From NCBI GenBank assembly GCA_037074615.1, contig CM073519.1:30401001-30465000 (forward strand): a stretch of DNA of 64,000 nt, written 5' to 3'. How positions within the stretch are numbered: the first letter of the stretch is position 1; each line of letters starts with the position of its first letter. Source of the DNA: Leucaena leucocephala (Eukaryota > Streptophyta > Magnoliopsida > Fabales > Fabaceae). Below the pieces are notes generated by a model that was given only the letters and a program-made list of their open reading frames with translations, was not told the DNA's origin and ran no database searches. Shown in pieces: positions 22,792 through 35,181 of the stretch. The translations under genes were made by a program, and so were the position numbers.

Positions 22792-25700
22792 TGTCATATC
22801 CTAATTTTTCCCTATCCGTATAGTACTGATAGTGGAAAGAGGTTTGGGAAGGATTATAACGAAGATTAGAAGAAATAATACAGGTTAGATAAGTCTTAAA
22901 GAAAGAGAAGGACCTAAAAAAAATTGGAAAAGGTTAAAGGCCAAAAGTTAAAGTAGAAATAAATGTTGGGCCAAAAGTGGTAATTTCCAAAAGTTTAGGG
23001 ACCTAAACATAATTAAGCAAAAAGTCAGGGGCATAAATATAATTATGGAAAAGTTAAGCCAGAAAAGGCTTAGAACTGCCTGTAAGTATTTCAGTCCCAC
23101 ATCTATCAGTAAATTGAGGAAGTCATGCTAGGTAAACTGGCATGATACAGAAATTTTATTAGGGCTCTAGACAGTAGAAAATTATCTGATAGTCTAAAAG
23201 TTATCTGAATTTTTATCAGATTCCATGGATATCAGATATAAGTGGGGGAATTACAGGAAAGTGTGCCTTATAGTGTCAGATGTTATGAATTAGACAGAAC
23301 CCCGGAAGAAATCCTGTATAAAAAGTTATTCCCATAACAGTGAATTTTGATAGGAGTTTGATAACACCCGTGATCCGATAATGAAACTTATCGATATGTA
23401 AGTATGGAGAGAATGAGATCAGATGACCTCATATATAGGTCCATGATGATGCCAACAAGGGCCCAAAACCCAGGGTACCAGTCCATCAGTAGAAGGGGCC
23501 AGTGTCCAGAAAAATATGAAATTATGAAAAGGCCCAGATTGTACCACAGATAGATTAAGGGCATTTTGGTCACCTAAGATAGGCTAGAAATGTGGCACAT
23601 GGTATAAATATGATTATTTGAGCCCATATACACCCTGAGGCAGTATAAAGAGGGGTAAAATGACGATTATGCCCTTAGGGTCAATAAAGTGTAAGAAAGG
23701 ACACCAAGGATATTTTGGTCATTTCCCAAGGAATGGATGGCAGATAAATACTCAGTATAACAATGTCAAGGGTATGAGAAGCCTAGACATTGATTTCCAT
23801 GATAGAATACATATCCTGGTATATTATAGAAAAATTTGGAACAGAAAATAGTCCGGTTATTGTGAAACTGCACCGATCAGTACCGGATTGGACTGGAATT
23901 TTTCCAAAAGCTTCCTTACACTATGAGCACGCCACCTAACCCCTTGAGGTGTCCCTTGATCTGTCCCACATGATGTTATAATTATTCTTTTATGAACAAT
24001 TTAAATCCAAGATTAAATGCGGGCCTATAGATCAAATAGTAACCAAATCAATATTGGCCATTCATTTTTCTTGGATTTTGGCTATAAATACCCCCTCATT
24101 CTGCCCAAAACCGTGGCCTTGTGATACCTTGGGGAAACTCTTGCAAAATGAAAACTCAAGCCATGACAAAGAAGATTCAAGGTTCCAAAGTTCAAGCAAG
24201 CTAGAGATTAAAGGTAAGCAATCTATCCTAGCTTATTTTCCTTTAATTTGGGAGCTTGAACTTAGGGTTTTCATGGGAGAAAAGTTGAGTTTTCTCTAAG
24301 GGGTTGTGCTGCCCAACAACCTTAGATGAAAGGGGAAAGAAGAAATTAAAGTTAGAAATGTATGATTGAAGCTTAAACAAGCTAGTTAAGTGATTGGTTG
24401 TTGAATCAAGTTGATGTTCTTGACTTTGCCAAGAGTGAACCTGTTTGGTATGCACTATTCATGAGGGAAGGAAATTGAATTTTAATGATTTAATGCTTCC
24501 ATTGAATTTAGATGATGATTTTGTGTAGGATTGGAAAGGTTTTTAACCTTGAAAGCATTGAAATTCCAAGATTATAGTTTTTGAAATCCTTATCTGTTAC
24601 TGTTCACTCGCATGAATAGTGATTGGAATTTAATAATTTTGATGCTTCCAATGGTTTTAAAATGAAAAGTTGTGTGGGATAAAGTAGAGAAACAAGTATG
24701 GCAAGTATTGGAATCAAAATGAGAATTTTTGAAAGAATTAAGTGCAATTTTGGTTCTGTACAGCATGTGGTGAAGGAGCTTGAATTTCATGATTCTAAGC
24801 TCATAAATGGATTCAAAATATGAAATTGTGTAGGGTAAAGTCAAGGCATCAATTGAATCAAAGACCAAGTCCATTAGTTAAGATTAAGGAAAGTTAATGG
24901 GCTTAATGTTCAAGAAGAAGTTATGTTAGTTAAAGTAAGTTTAATGCTCAAGGAAGTTAGATTGTGATAAATGAATGATTATGTGATGTTAGGAATTGAT
25001 TGGTATGTTTCAAGAGAGGCAGCCACATGTTCAAGTAAAGTGAGAAGAAGGAAGCAAGTTAAGGTGAAAGAAAGTCAAGTGTTCAAGGTAGTAAACTTAT
25101 GCTAAACTTGTATGCATTGAATGTTATGCTTGATTGTGCTATGGCTTGATTGAATTGTGTTTCCTATGTGCTTATGTATGAATCTCTATTTATATGTTTA
25201 CTTTGTCCAATTGTATTTCATATGTAACATGGAAGCATGTACATGACACAATAGTAACACTTTCACAAGCAAGCACAAGTAGTTACATTAATGCATGCAT
25301 TGTTTAGTACCGTTTGCTACTGAGATTTCCCCCGAAATCTCATCCCTTTCGAAATCCCAAAGGTTTATGAATGATAAAAGAGGATGATGAAGCATGAAGA
25401 AAAGCTAGGGATTGGATAGTATATATGTTATGTGAATGTGTAATGTTGCTGTATGACCAATGTAAGTAGTGATGGTCATAATGTAATGAAAAATAATAAA
25501 TGATGGAATAAATGTATGAAATTTTACATACATTTAGATGACATGCCAAGCTTTGTTTTGACACCAATAATGCTTTATTTGGATGTCTGTACAAAGAGAA
25601 CTGATTTTCCAAAGTAAGGGACCAGAATCTCTTTCCAGGATTTTTGACCAAATGAACAGTAAAATTTGGTGAATAAACTGTATTAATTGGCTAATCATTT

Positions 25701-25949
25701 GTTATGGAAATTATTTTTCCCTTAAATGTCAAGATTTTATCTTCATGTAACTTTTTGAACCACTTCATTTTGAGTTTTCTAAAATTAGTCATGATTTTTC
25801 GAAGTTCATTGCGTAATCTAGAATACCATATGAACAGTAACCGAGAAAGAGTAAAATTCCAGATTTGGCTAATGGACTTCCAAGGTCTTGTAAGTGGTTC
25901 TAAATGCTACTGAATGGTCCCTAAGATGTATGAAAGTAAGTATATTGCA
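22792..25949 (+). mobile_element. Solo LTR D1 inside LTR C
   Basis: TGTCATATCCTAATTTTTCC to GTAAGTATATTGCA, 3,158 bp, flanked by AAGAG on both sides (22787-22791, 25950-25954). Same family as 32333, 33990 and 47669. There is no interior, so it is a solo LTR. The terminal GGATGTTACA of its relatives has decayed to GTATATTGCA. Confidence 0.92.
24083..24220 (+). promoter_or_regulatory. LTR D1 promoter region with short ORF and splice-donor-like site
   Basis: TATAAATA at 24083-24090. An 18-codon ORF at 24148-24204 (MKTQAMTKKIQGSKVQAS) follows, then AAAG/GTAAGC with the GT at 24214. The same order is seen in D2 (33632-33770), D3 (about 37190-37325) and the D 3' LTR (about 48433-48575), and a GTAAx donor sits at the same distance in LTRs A, B and C. 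Promoter and donor are read from motifs; no transcript evidence. Confidence 0.5.
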
Positions 25950-26921
25950 AAGAGCAATCCTCTACCTTATTAGAGCAGGGACTAGATAACTTACTTACCT
26001 CATTCCTAAGCTCTGCCCAGTCCCTAAGCTCCTTGGACTTCTCCTAGCTCCTGGCTCCGCCAGAACTCCTTTCTTTCTCTTCATTTCTCTCTTTCTCTCT
26101 TCTTTCTTGGCTCTTGGTCGTGCATAACATGAAGGGAGGGGTATCTTATTTATAGGTGAGTGGAGGTGGAATGAATGGTTCAGATCAAATCGTGATGAAT
26201 GGCCCTGATCGCTTTGCTTCCTCAACAAGCTTCGCTTGCATCATCATGATGACATCCTCCTCCTCTATGACTCACTAATATGACATCATCTAAGGACACC
26301 TCAGGGGGTATGTGGCACAATTGGTGGGGTCCTTAGGACACTTCACCAGCTGACTCAGCCTCTCCAGAGAATTCCAGAGCCTTTTCCTGGAATGAGCGGC
26401 CGAGATTATGTCACGTGTCCTCTTTACTTTTTCTCCTTTTTCTAATCTCATGACATGTGTCCTTAACTTTTCTTCTTTTCTTGTAATTAGGCCATGTGGC
26501 ACCTTGTGGCTCCCATGAGGACACCTTTCATGCCACCTCATGGTCTAAAGTCATATATGATCACTTTTCCCAGTTCTATCCTTAACCGAGTAACATTACT
26601 TTATGGAAAATCACTAAAATATTATTTTAAGGCCTCTTAAACTCCATAATACTTGGGCCTACGTTTTTGAGCTCTTGGATTGCTATATTGGGTTTATAAC
26701 TAAGCCCAAGCACTCTGGTGGCTCGGTTCCTAAGAAACACCTCTTACTTATTTTTTATGCCCATAGGGACTTTCACTATTTTCCTTGAATTTTCACTTTC
26801 TTGCAGTTTAGTCCTTGAACATCATCTATACACTTCTGGGACTCCTGCATAATAGGGTCTAGTAGCCTTCCTTTTTCAGGCTACATACTAGGCTTCTAGG
26901 CCTAAAAATTGGGATATGACA

Positions 26922-26939
26922 TTTCTCCTTCCCTTAAAA
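26922..26939 (-). other. Polypurine tract of element C
   Basis: Minus strand ATTTTAAGGGAAGGAGAAA adjoins TGTCATATCCC of the LTR. Confidence 0.85.
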
Positions 26940-27427
26940 TAAATTTTATCCTCGAAATTTGAGGGTTAAATTTCTATTCATTCATAACTTTATGTATCTA
27001 TGCCAAACTTTTGTGGCATTTACACCCTTTCCCACATAACTGCATTCTATCTTTACTCTATCTTAGACCCTTTTCTCTGGATCTCGCTAGCCTTTTCATC
27101 TCTTAATCCTTATCTGAATGATCAATCGATTCATACTTTTCCATTCTCAAAACATATGGGGTTCTCTTCTTTATTCCTCAGGCCTACTTCTACAAAACTT
27201 TTGAATATCAGTACCCAGACTTGAACTTGAACTCCATCTTTGTAAGGATAAACTAAGTTCAGTCTGTATATAATATAGGCTATTTGAGGAAAATCATTAT
27301 AAATAGATTTTCTAGAGGAGTTAATCAACTCGTGAAGCTCCTTACCTTAACTTCATCTTTGGTACTCATCTTTCCAGAGAGATACTACACTGTTCTCATT
27401 TCTTCATAGCTCCTTACTTTCCTTAGG

Positions 27428-27558
27428 CTAGGTCTAACTGTGAACTCGGGATCTAATTGCGATCAACAGTAAGCCTCTTCAGAATCTAACTGTGACTTTG
27501 AAGCTGTTAGGATCTAATTGCGACCCTTGAGCCATATTAGGATCTAACTATGACCCTC
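27428..27558 (-). repeat. Degenerate GCAGTTAGATCC array in element C
   Basis: Five spaced copies read on the minus strand as GTCATAGTTAGATCC, GTCGCAATTAGATCC, GTCACAGTTAGATTC, ATCGCAATTAGATCC and TTCACAGTTAGACC. They are separated by about 8-20 bases. The equivalent array in D is at 43203-43312 with the same spacers (ATGGCTCA, GGCTTAC, CCTAGCC). Confidence 0.8.
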
Positions 27559-27884
27559 CAAAATCCTCTGTGATTCTGTCTGTATCATCATCTCTGAAAG
27601 ATCTCATCCAACAGACTAAGTTATAAGGTTGACTAATTCCACTTATTGATAACTCAATAAAACTTTTAAAATACATTCAATAGCCCATATTATTTACCAA
27701 GACTTTACTTATTTTCCCTCTTACTCAAGAGTTCCTTCTCATTTTTCTTACTCTATTGTGGTTACCAATTATGGTCTAACCACCTGCCATTGCATTCCAT
27801 TGCTATGGCCTCATCATAACTTCTCATTTAAATATGTGCTCTAACTGGGAGCCATTTGAACTATGCTATAACTGTAAACAATCT

Positions 27885-27992
27885 GTATCATATCTAACTC
27901 TTATATGAAGAGTAATATGAACTCATCAAAATCTAGCTCTATCTGAGAGTCATCTGTTTCATATCCAACTCTTATCTGAAGAGTGATATGAA
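27885..27992. repeat. Two similar imperfect hairpins in element C interior
   Basis: Two copies of an inverted repeat, TCATATC...AACTCTT paired with AAGAGT.ATATGA, lie roughly 65 bp apart with 5-base loops. Coordinates are good to a few bases. Confidence 0.5.
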
Positions 27993-29390
27993 AATAATCT
28001 CTTTACTACTCTCTCTTACTCTTTCTATATACCATTTTTTTGATAGGATTATAGCACTACCACCTTCTTGGTACTTGCTGTAACCCTAACATAAGAAATG
28101 GCCCTAAGCACTGTATTCATAAGTATGTAGAAATTCCTTAGTAACCCCAATCATATTGTAACAACTATCCCACTTACTAAGACTATCTATCATCCTGGGT
28201 AAATTCTTATTTCATGTCGTATGGTATGGGAGCAACATAACTTTCTCATCATAAACTCTACCCTACATGTACTGCATGAGGGGAGTATTCATAGTATACT
28301 CTAACATGCATGTCATCATATGACAACTGCAAAGAGATGCAACTATTTATCATAACTCATGGCAACATAAACTATATCATAATCACATAAATTTGCTCAA
28401 CCATCCATCATACGTAAACTGCAATTGAACATTCTTTCCTCTATCACCTTATCTTTCAGATCCCAAACATTCATTTAGGAATATGAAATAACTACTCATT
28501 TAACTTAGGCTGCCACATTACCCTCTTACTAGGGTATAGACTCAACCCTTCATTACTCTATCTTACTCTTGCTCATTACTCTTTCTTAAATTGGGGAGTC
28601 TCTTTATCTTTGAAACAGTTGCTACCTTTCTCTCTATCAGTCTTAGTCTACTCTAGACTAGACTATGGTTTCTCTATCTTGGGAACATCATCTCTCTCTA
28701 TCTATTAATCATCTTGTCTCTAACTTTAGGCCACATGCTAGGATCATTCCTAGGAAAGCCTCAGTCTAACTTTTAATTCTTTTATTCAGGAAACACTAGC
28801 TAAATAAATTATTTCGTAATATAGATATAATCACATAGAGGATATACTTCTGAACATTGTCTAATCTTTCATATCTCCTTACTTTATACTATGGCTTGAT
28901 TATGCTTTGTACCAATCCTCTAGTTGATTAACTTCAACCAGGTTGGTACCTTCATTATCATCGCCACTGTAACGTCTGGCAGCTTCCCTTGACCTGGGAT
29001 TGGTCAACTTCTGTCTCTATCTATAGAGAAAATTGCTCCCCAGACATTATCCTACTTAGTCCAGCCACATCGTGCTAAGAAACACGAGATGTCAGTGGTA
29101 ACAGCTGGCTAAAACTAACTACTTTCTTGAAGATTACCCCGTAAAACTATAAGGTATGGGGTATTGTTCTATCTATCTGGGTGTCACTGACTCTAAATAG
29201 TGAATACAATCCCCATATCTTCTACTACGGGGAGAACCTCTTAGTTCAAATCTCTAACTACACCAGAGCATCACTAAGCCATAACCTTATCTTCTGTGCA
29301 GAATCTTATGCTTTATGCCAGAACCCTTTTCTCTGTACTAGAACCCTCTTGATTCTGTACTAGAACCTTATGCTCTAAACTAGAATCCTC

Positions 29391-29403
29391 TGCTTTAATA
29401 CCA
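29391..29403 (-). other. Primer-binding site of element C (two mismatches)
   Basis: Minus strand TGGTATTAAAGCA against TGGTATCAGAGCA. It lies three bases from the LTR end, the same spacing as in element A. Both mismatches are transitions. Confidence 0.8.
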
Positions 29404-29406
29404 AAA

Positions 29407-31265
29407 TCTAACATCCTCATTTTTATACGTCTTAGGGACCAAATGGTAGCATCTGGAACCACTTCTAAGGCTATTGAAGTCAAATTACTCAAACTGGAAT
29501 TTTACTCTTATCGTGTACTATTCACTGTGTAAATTCTAGTGGAGTGACCTGACTTCGAAAACTCATAACTAATTCTAGCAAAATTGAAATAGAGTGGTTC
29601 AAATTGCTACATGAAGCTAACTTAATTCTCTTTCAGGGAAAAATCACTTGTTGACCGCGCCTTGACCAAATCAATATCAGTAAACGTCTAAAAATTACTA
29701 TTCATCCTGTGTTTTTCCCTGATTTCAGCACTTTGGTCCCAACATTTGCACTATCCAATCCCCAGCTTTTCTTCACGCTTCTTTAGTCCTCTTCTAACAT
29801 ACCTATAGGATTGGGATTACATGGAAGGGGATGAGATTTTTGGGAAAATCTCAATAGCAAATAGTACTAAACAATGCATGCATTAATTTAAATACTTGTG
29901 CTTGCTTGTGAAAGTGTTAACATTGTCTAATGTGTATGCTTCCATATTACATATGAAATACAATTTGCCAAAGTAATCATAGAAACAAAGCTTCATACAT
30001 AAGCACATATACAACACAATTCAACAAAGCCATAGCACAATCAAGTATAACATTCAATACATACAAGTTTAGGATAAATTCACTACCTGGCGTGTAGCCT
30101 TTCCTTCTAGCCTTTAGCCTTGTCTCTAAGGTCCCTTCTTTTCATATGTTAGAGCCTATACATAGCATAATAATATCTTTATTATTATCCAGTATAGCTC
30201 TACTTAGCTCATGCTTAACTTGGGGTAATATCCTTAATCTGACATTTCCCTAACTTTCTTTCTATCTATAGCTAACCTTATTAATAGAGATATTTCTCTA
30301 TCCTAACCACTAAGAGCAATCCTTTACTTTATTAGAGCAAGGACTATATATCTTACTTACCTCATTCCTAAGCTCTGCCCAATCCCTAAGCTCCTTGGAC
30401 TACTCCTGGCTCTGCCAGAACTCCTTCATTTCTTTCTCTCTTTCTCTCTTATTTCTCTTCTTTCTTGGCTCTTGGCCGTGCATAAAATGAAGGGAGGGGT
30501 GGCCTATTTATAGGTGAGTGGAGGTGGAATGAATGATCCAGATCAAATCATGATGAATGGCCTAGATCGCTTAGCTTCCTCAAGAAGCTTTGCCTGCATC
30601 ATCACGATGACATCCTCCTCCTCCATGACTCACCAATATGACATCATCCAAGGACACCTCAGGGGGTATGTGGCACAATTGCTAGGGTCCTTGGGATACC
30701 TCACCAGCTGACTCAGCCTCTCCAGAGAATTCTAGAGCCTTTTCCTGGAATGAGCGGCCGAGATTGTGCCACTTGTCCTCTTTACTTTTTCTCCTTTTTC
30801 TAATCTCATGACATGTGTCCTGAACTTTTCTTCTTGTCCTATAATTAGGCCATGTGGCCCCTTGTGGGTCCCATGAGGACACTTTTCATGCCACCTCATG
30901 GTCTAAAGTCACATCTAATCACTTTTCCCAGTTCTATCCTTAACTGGGTAACGTTACTTTATGGAAAAACACTAAAATATTATTTTAATACCTCTTAAAC
31001 TCCATAATACTTAGGCCTACGTTTTTGGGCTCTTAGATTGCTATCTTGGGTTTCTAACTAAGCCCAAGCACTCTGGTGAAATACCTCTTACTTCTTTTTT
31101 ATGCCCATAGGGACTTTCACTATTTTCCTTGAATTTTCACTTTCTTGCAGTTTAGTCCCTGGACATCATCTATACACTTCTAGGACTCCTGCACAATAGG
31201 GTCTAGTAACCTTCCTTTTTTAGGCTACAAACTGGGCTTCGAGGCCTAAAAATTATGATATGACA
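29407..31265 (-). repeat. 5' LTR of element C
   Basis: 1,859 bp, TCTAACATCCTC to TTATGATATGACA on the plus strand. TATA box at 30505-30512 (minus) and donor-like GAG/GTAAGTAAG near 30354-30363. Open frames in it duplicate those in the other LTR and are not genes. Confidence 0.88.
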
Positions 31266-31270
31266 GTAGC

Positions 31271-32332
31271 AAAGAACACAAAACTCTAACTTCATGTATA
31301 CTTGAATTTTCAAACCAATACCACTTGATTCTAGCTTGTTTAAGCTTATCTAAACTATCCATAACATAAAATTTATATTCCCACCACATATAAACAACAT
31401 GTAAAATGCCATAAAAACCTCTTAAAACCAAGAGAAAACTTCATAGAACAAAGTCCAAGATCAAAGGAACTAGTTATCTTTTCTTTTGCTCCAAAGTGAA
31501 TGTTTCTTTCTAGCTCCAAAATAAATTTTGGTAGAGGTTCCCTAGGGTTTTCAAGGTGCCAAAATGTACTGTGAAGGGGGTATTCATAGAAAAAGTTTGG
31601 TGGAAATGGAAGGCTAAGATTAGTTCAAACACTATTTGATCCAAGGGTCCAAATTCACCTTCCATCAAGCTTGCCCTATAAGCCTTAGAATGATATCATC
31701 CATGACATCATATAGGGGCTGTGTTTGGTGCAAGAAATGGAAAAATATTGATAGAAAAAAATTCAGTTCAGTCTGATACTGATCCAGTCAGTTTCACAAA
31801 AACTAGATTGTTTTATATTTCTAATTTTTATAATATTCCATAATATGTATTATGTCATAAAAACTAGTGTTTAGATTTTCCTACCATTGAAATTGTTAGA
31901 TTGAGTATTTATCTGCTTTCTATCCCTTAAAAATGACCAAAATGCCCTTAGTTCACTATCGTACACTATATTAACTCTAAGGACATAATTGTCATTTCAC
32001 ACCTCTTTATATCTTATCAGGGTATATAATGACTCTAATGAACATCCCTATACTTGTCTTGGCATCTTGGCCTATCTAAAATGACTAAAATGCCCTTCAT
32101 CCATCTGTTGTTAATTATTACAACATAGGGGCATTTTCATAATTTTACATTTTTTCAGGGTTCCTCTAAACACTGGCCCACCTGACTGTTTAAATATCTT
32201 TTTGGCCTTTAGGATGCATTTTTAGGCCTCTATATGGGTCTAATACCTTTATGGCTTAATTCCCAATAAACTTCACCTGAAATTATTTATCGGATATATT
32301 ATTTTACTGTAAATTCTATTAACAATTATATA
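31271..32332 (-). mobile_element. LTR G, piece 2
   Basis: Continues piece 1 after element C with sequence equivalent to LTR A 7845-8910 (for example ACCACTTGATTCTAGCTTG and AATGACCAAAATGCCC). It is interrupted at 32333 by element D with the ATATA duplication and continues at 50514. Confidence 0.85.
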
Positions 32333-35181
32333 TGTCATATCCTAATTTTTCCCTATTGTATAGTACTGATAGTGGAAAGAGGCTTGGAAAGGATTATGAC
32401 GAACATCAGAAGAAATAATAAAGGTTAGATGATTCTTTAAGGAAGAGAAGGACTAAAATGAAAAGTAGAAAAGGTTAAAGGTAAAAAGTGAAAGTAGAGA
32501 TATGATTTGGGCCAAAAGTGGTAATTTTTAAAAGTTAAGGGACTTAAATGTAATTAAGTAAAAAGTTTAAGGACAAAATTGTAATTATAAAAAGATCAGC
32601 CCGGAAAGGGTTATAACTGCCCAGAAGTTTTTCAGTCCCATATTCCATCAGTAAATAGAGGAAGTTATGCTGGTTAATCTGGCATGATACAGAATTTTAT
32701 TAAGGCTCTAGACAACAGAAAATTATCTGATAGTCTAAAAGTTATCTGAATTTTTATCAGATTCCATAGACATCAGATATAAGTGGGGAAATTACAGGAA
32801 AGTGTGCCCTACAGTGTCAGATATTATGAATTTGACAAAACCCTGAAAGAAGTCCTGTATAAAAAGTTATTCCCATAACATTGAATTTTGACAGGAGTTT
32901 AAGAACATCCGTGAACCGATAATGGAACTTATCGGTATGTGAGCCTGGATAAAATTAGATCAGATGACCTCATATATAGGCCTATGATGACACTAAGAAG
33001 GGCCCAAAACCCAGGGTACCAGTCCATCAGTAGAAGGGGCCAATGTCCAAAAAAAGTGCAAAATTACAAAAATACCCTTGGATGCCCAAATTGTACCAGA
33101 GATGGATGAAGGGCATTTTGGTCACCTGGGACAGGCTAAAAACGTGGCACATGGTATAAATATGACTAGTTGAGCCCAGATAGACCTTGAGGCAGTATAA
33201 AGAGGGGTAAAATGATGATTATGCCCTTAGGGTCAATATAGTGTAAGAAAGGACATCAAGGGTATTTTGGTCATTTCCTAAGGCATAGATTGCAGATAAC
33301 TCAGTATAACCATGTCAAGGGTATGAGAAGCCTAGACATTGATTTCCATGATAGAATACATATCCTGCCATATTATTAAAAAATTAGGAACAGAAAACAG
33401 TCCGGTTGTTGTGAAACTGCTCCAATCAGTACCGGATTGGACTGGAGTTTTTCCAAAAGCTTCCTTACACTATGAGCATGCCACATAAGCCCATGAGGTG
33501 TCCCATGAGCTTTCCCACATGATGTCATAATTATTATTTTAAGGAAAAGTAAAATCCAAGAATAAATGTGAGCCTTTAGATCAAATAGTAACCAAATCAA
33601 TCTTGGCCATTGATTTTTCTTGGATTTTGGCCATAAATACCCCCTCAAATCTGCCCAAAACCGTGAAGCACATGACCCTTGGGGAAACTCTTTCAAAATG
33701 AAAACTCAAGCCAAGATAAAGAAGATTCAAGGTTCCAAAGTTCAAGCAAGCTAGAGATTAAAGGTAAGCAATCTCTCCTAGCTTATTTTCCTTTGATTTA
33801 GGAGCTTGAACTTAGGGTTTTCATGGGGGAAAAGATCAGTTTTCTCTAAGGGGTGGTGCTTCCCAAAGACCTTAGATGAAAGGGGAAAGAAGAAATAAAA
33901 GTTAGAAGCATATGATTGAAGCTTAAACAAGCTAGTTAAGTGATTGGTTGTTGAATCAAGTTGATATTCTTGACTTTGCCAAGAGTGAATGTCATATCCT
34001 AATTTTTTCCCTATTTGTATAATACTGATAGTGGAAAGAGGTTTGGAAAGGATTATGACAAACATCAGAAAAAATAATGAAGGTTAGATAAGTCTTAAAG
34101 AAAGAGAAGGACCTAAACGAAAATTGGAAAAGTTTAAAGGCCAAAAGTTAAAGTAGAAATAAATGTTGGGCCAAAAGTGGTAATTTCCAAAAGTTTAGGG
34201 ACCTAAATGTAATTAAGCAAAAAGTCAGGGACATAAATGTAATTATGGAAAAGTTCAGCCAGAAAAGGCTTAGAAATGCCTGTAAGTATTTCAGTCCCAT
34301 ATTCCATCAGTAAATAGAGGAAGTCATGCTGGTTAATCTGGCATGATACAGAACTTTTATTAGGGCTCCAGACAGTAGAAAATTATGTAATAGTCTAAAA
34401 GTTATCTGAAATTTTATCAGATTTCATGGACTTCAGATATAAGTGGACAAAGTAAAGGAAATTGTGCCCTACAATGTCAGATGTTCTGGATTTGACAGAA
34501 CTCCAGAAGAAGTTCTGTATAAAAAGTTATTCACATATCAGTAAATTTTGACAGGAGTTTGTTAACTCCCGTGATCCGATAATGGAACTTATCAGTATGT
34601 AAACTTAGATAGAATGAGATCAGATAACCTCATATATAGGCTTATAATCACGCTAAGGAAGGCCCAAAACCCAGGGTACCAGTCTATCAGTAGAAGGGGC
34701 CAGTGCCAGAAAAAGTGTGAAATTATGAAAATGCCCCTGGATGCCCAGATTGTACCAGAGATGGATGAAGGGCATTTTGGTCATATGGGACAGGCTAAAA
34801 ATGTGGCACATGGTATAAATATGATTAGTTGAGGCAATATATGCCCTGAGGCAGTACAAAGAGGGGTGAAATGACAATTATGCCCTTAGGGTCAGTACAT
34901 TGCAAGAAAGGACACCAAGGGTATTTTGGTCATTTCCCAAGGGATCTGTAATTAAGTTGTGGCCAATACAAGTATGTCAATGGTGTGATAAGCCTAGACA
35001 TTAATTTCTAGGATAGAATACATATCCGTGTATATTATAAAAAAATTAGGAACAGAACACAGTCCGGTTGTTGTGAAACTACACTGATCAGTACCGGATT
35101 GGACTGGAATTTCTCTAGAAGGTTCCTTGCATGGGCAGCACGCCACCTAACCCTCTTAGGTGTCCCATGAGCTGTCCCACA

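Larger units (their letters stand above)
21883..26921 (-). repeat. 3' LTR of element C, interrupted by D1
   Basis: Plus-strand ends TATAACATCCTC and GGGATATGACA. Net length without D1 is about 1.87 kb. A TATA box (minus TATAAATA, 26147-26154) is followed about 150 bp later by a consensus donor GAG/GTAAGTAAG near 25991-26002. Confidence 0.88.
26940..29390 (-). other. Non-coding interior of element C
   Basis: About 2.45 kb, pyrimidine-rich on the plus strand (purine-rich in element sense). No frame gives gag, protease, RT or integrase motifs. Several blocks align in the same order with the interior of D: the GCAGTTAGATCC array, the block around the AGGGTATAGACTCAACCC sequence (about 28530), and the block with GCATGTCATCATATGACAAC (about 28310). 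Conservation without coding suggests an RNA or packaging role; that role is inference. Confidence 0.75.
21883..31265 (-). mobile_element. Element C: non-coding LTR retrotransposon (LARD-like)
   Basis: Left LTR 21883-26921 (split by solo LTR D1) and right LTR 29407-31265, both about 1.86 kb net. The flanks are identical GTAGC (21878-21882, 31266-31270). A PPT abuts the left LTR and a two-mismatch PBS the right LTR, so it is a minus-strand element. The 2.5-kb interior has no coding similarity that I can see. Its interior is colinear with that of element D. Long LTRs with PBS and PPT but no genes is the LARD pattern; mobility would need proteins from a relative such as A. Confidence 0.88.

Noticed and set aside
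26290..26541. 83-codon basic frame in LTR C (similar at 30682-30882)
   Set aside because: Sits in the two LTRs of C in less AT-rich sequence; the two copies disagree in length and frame.
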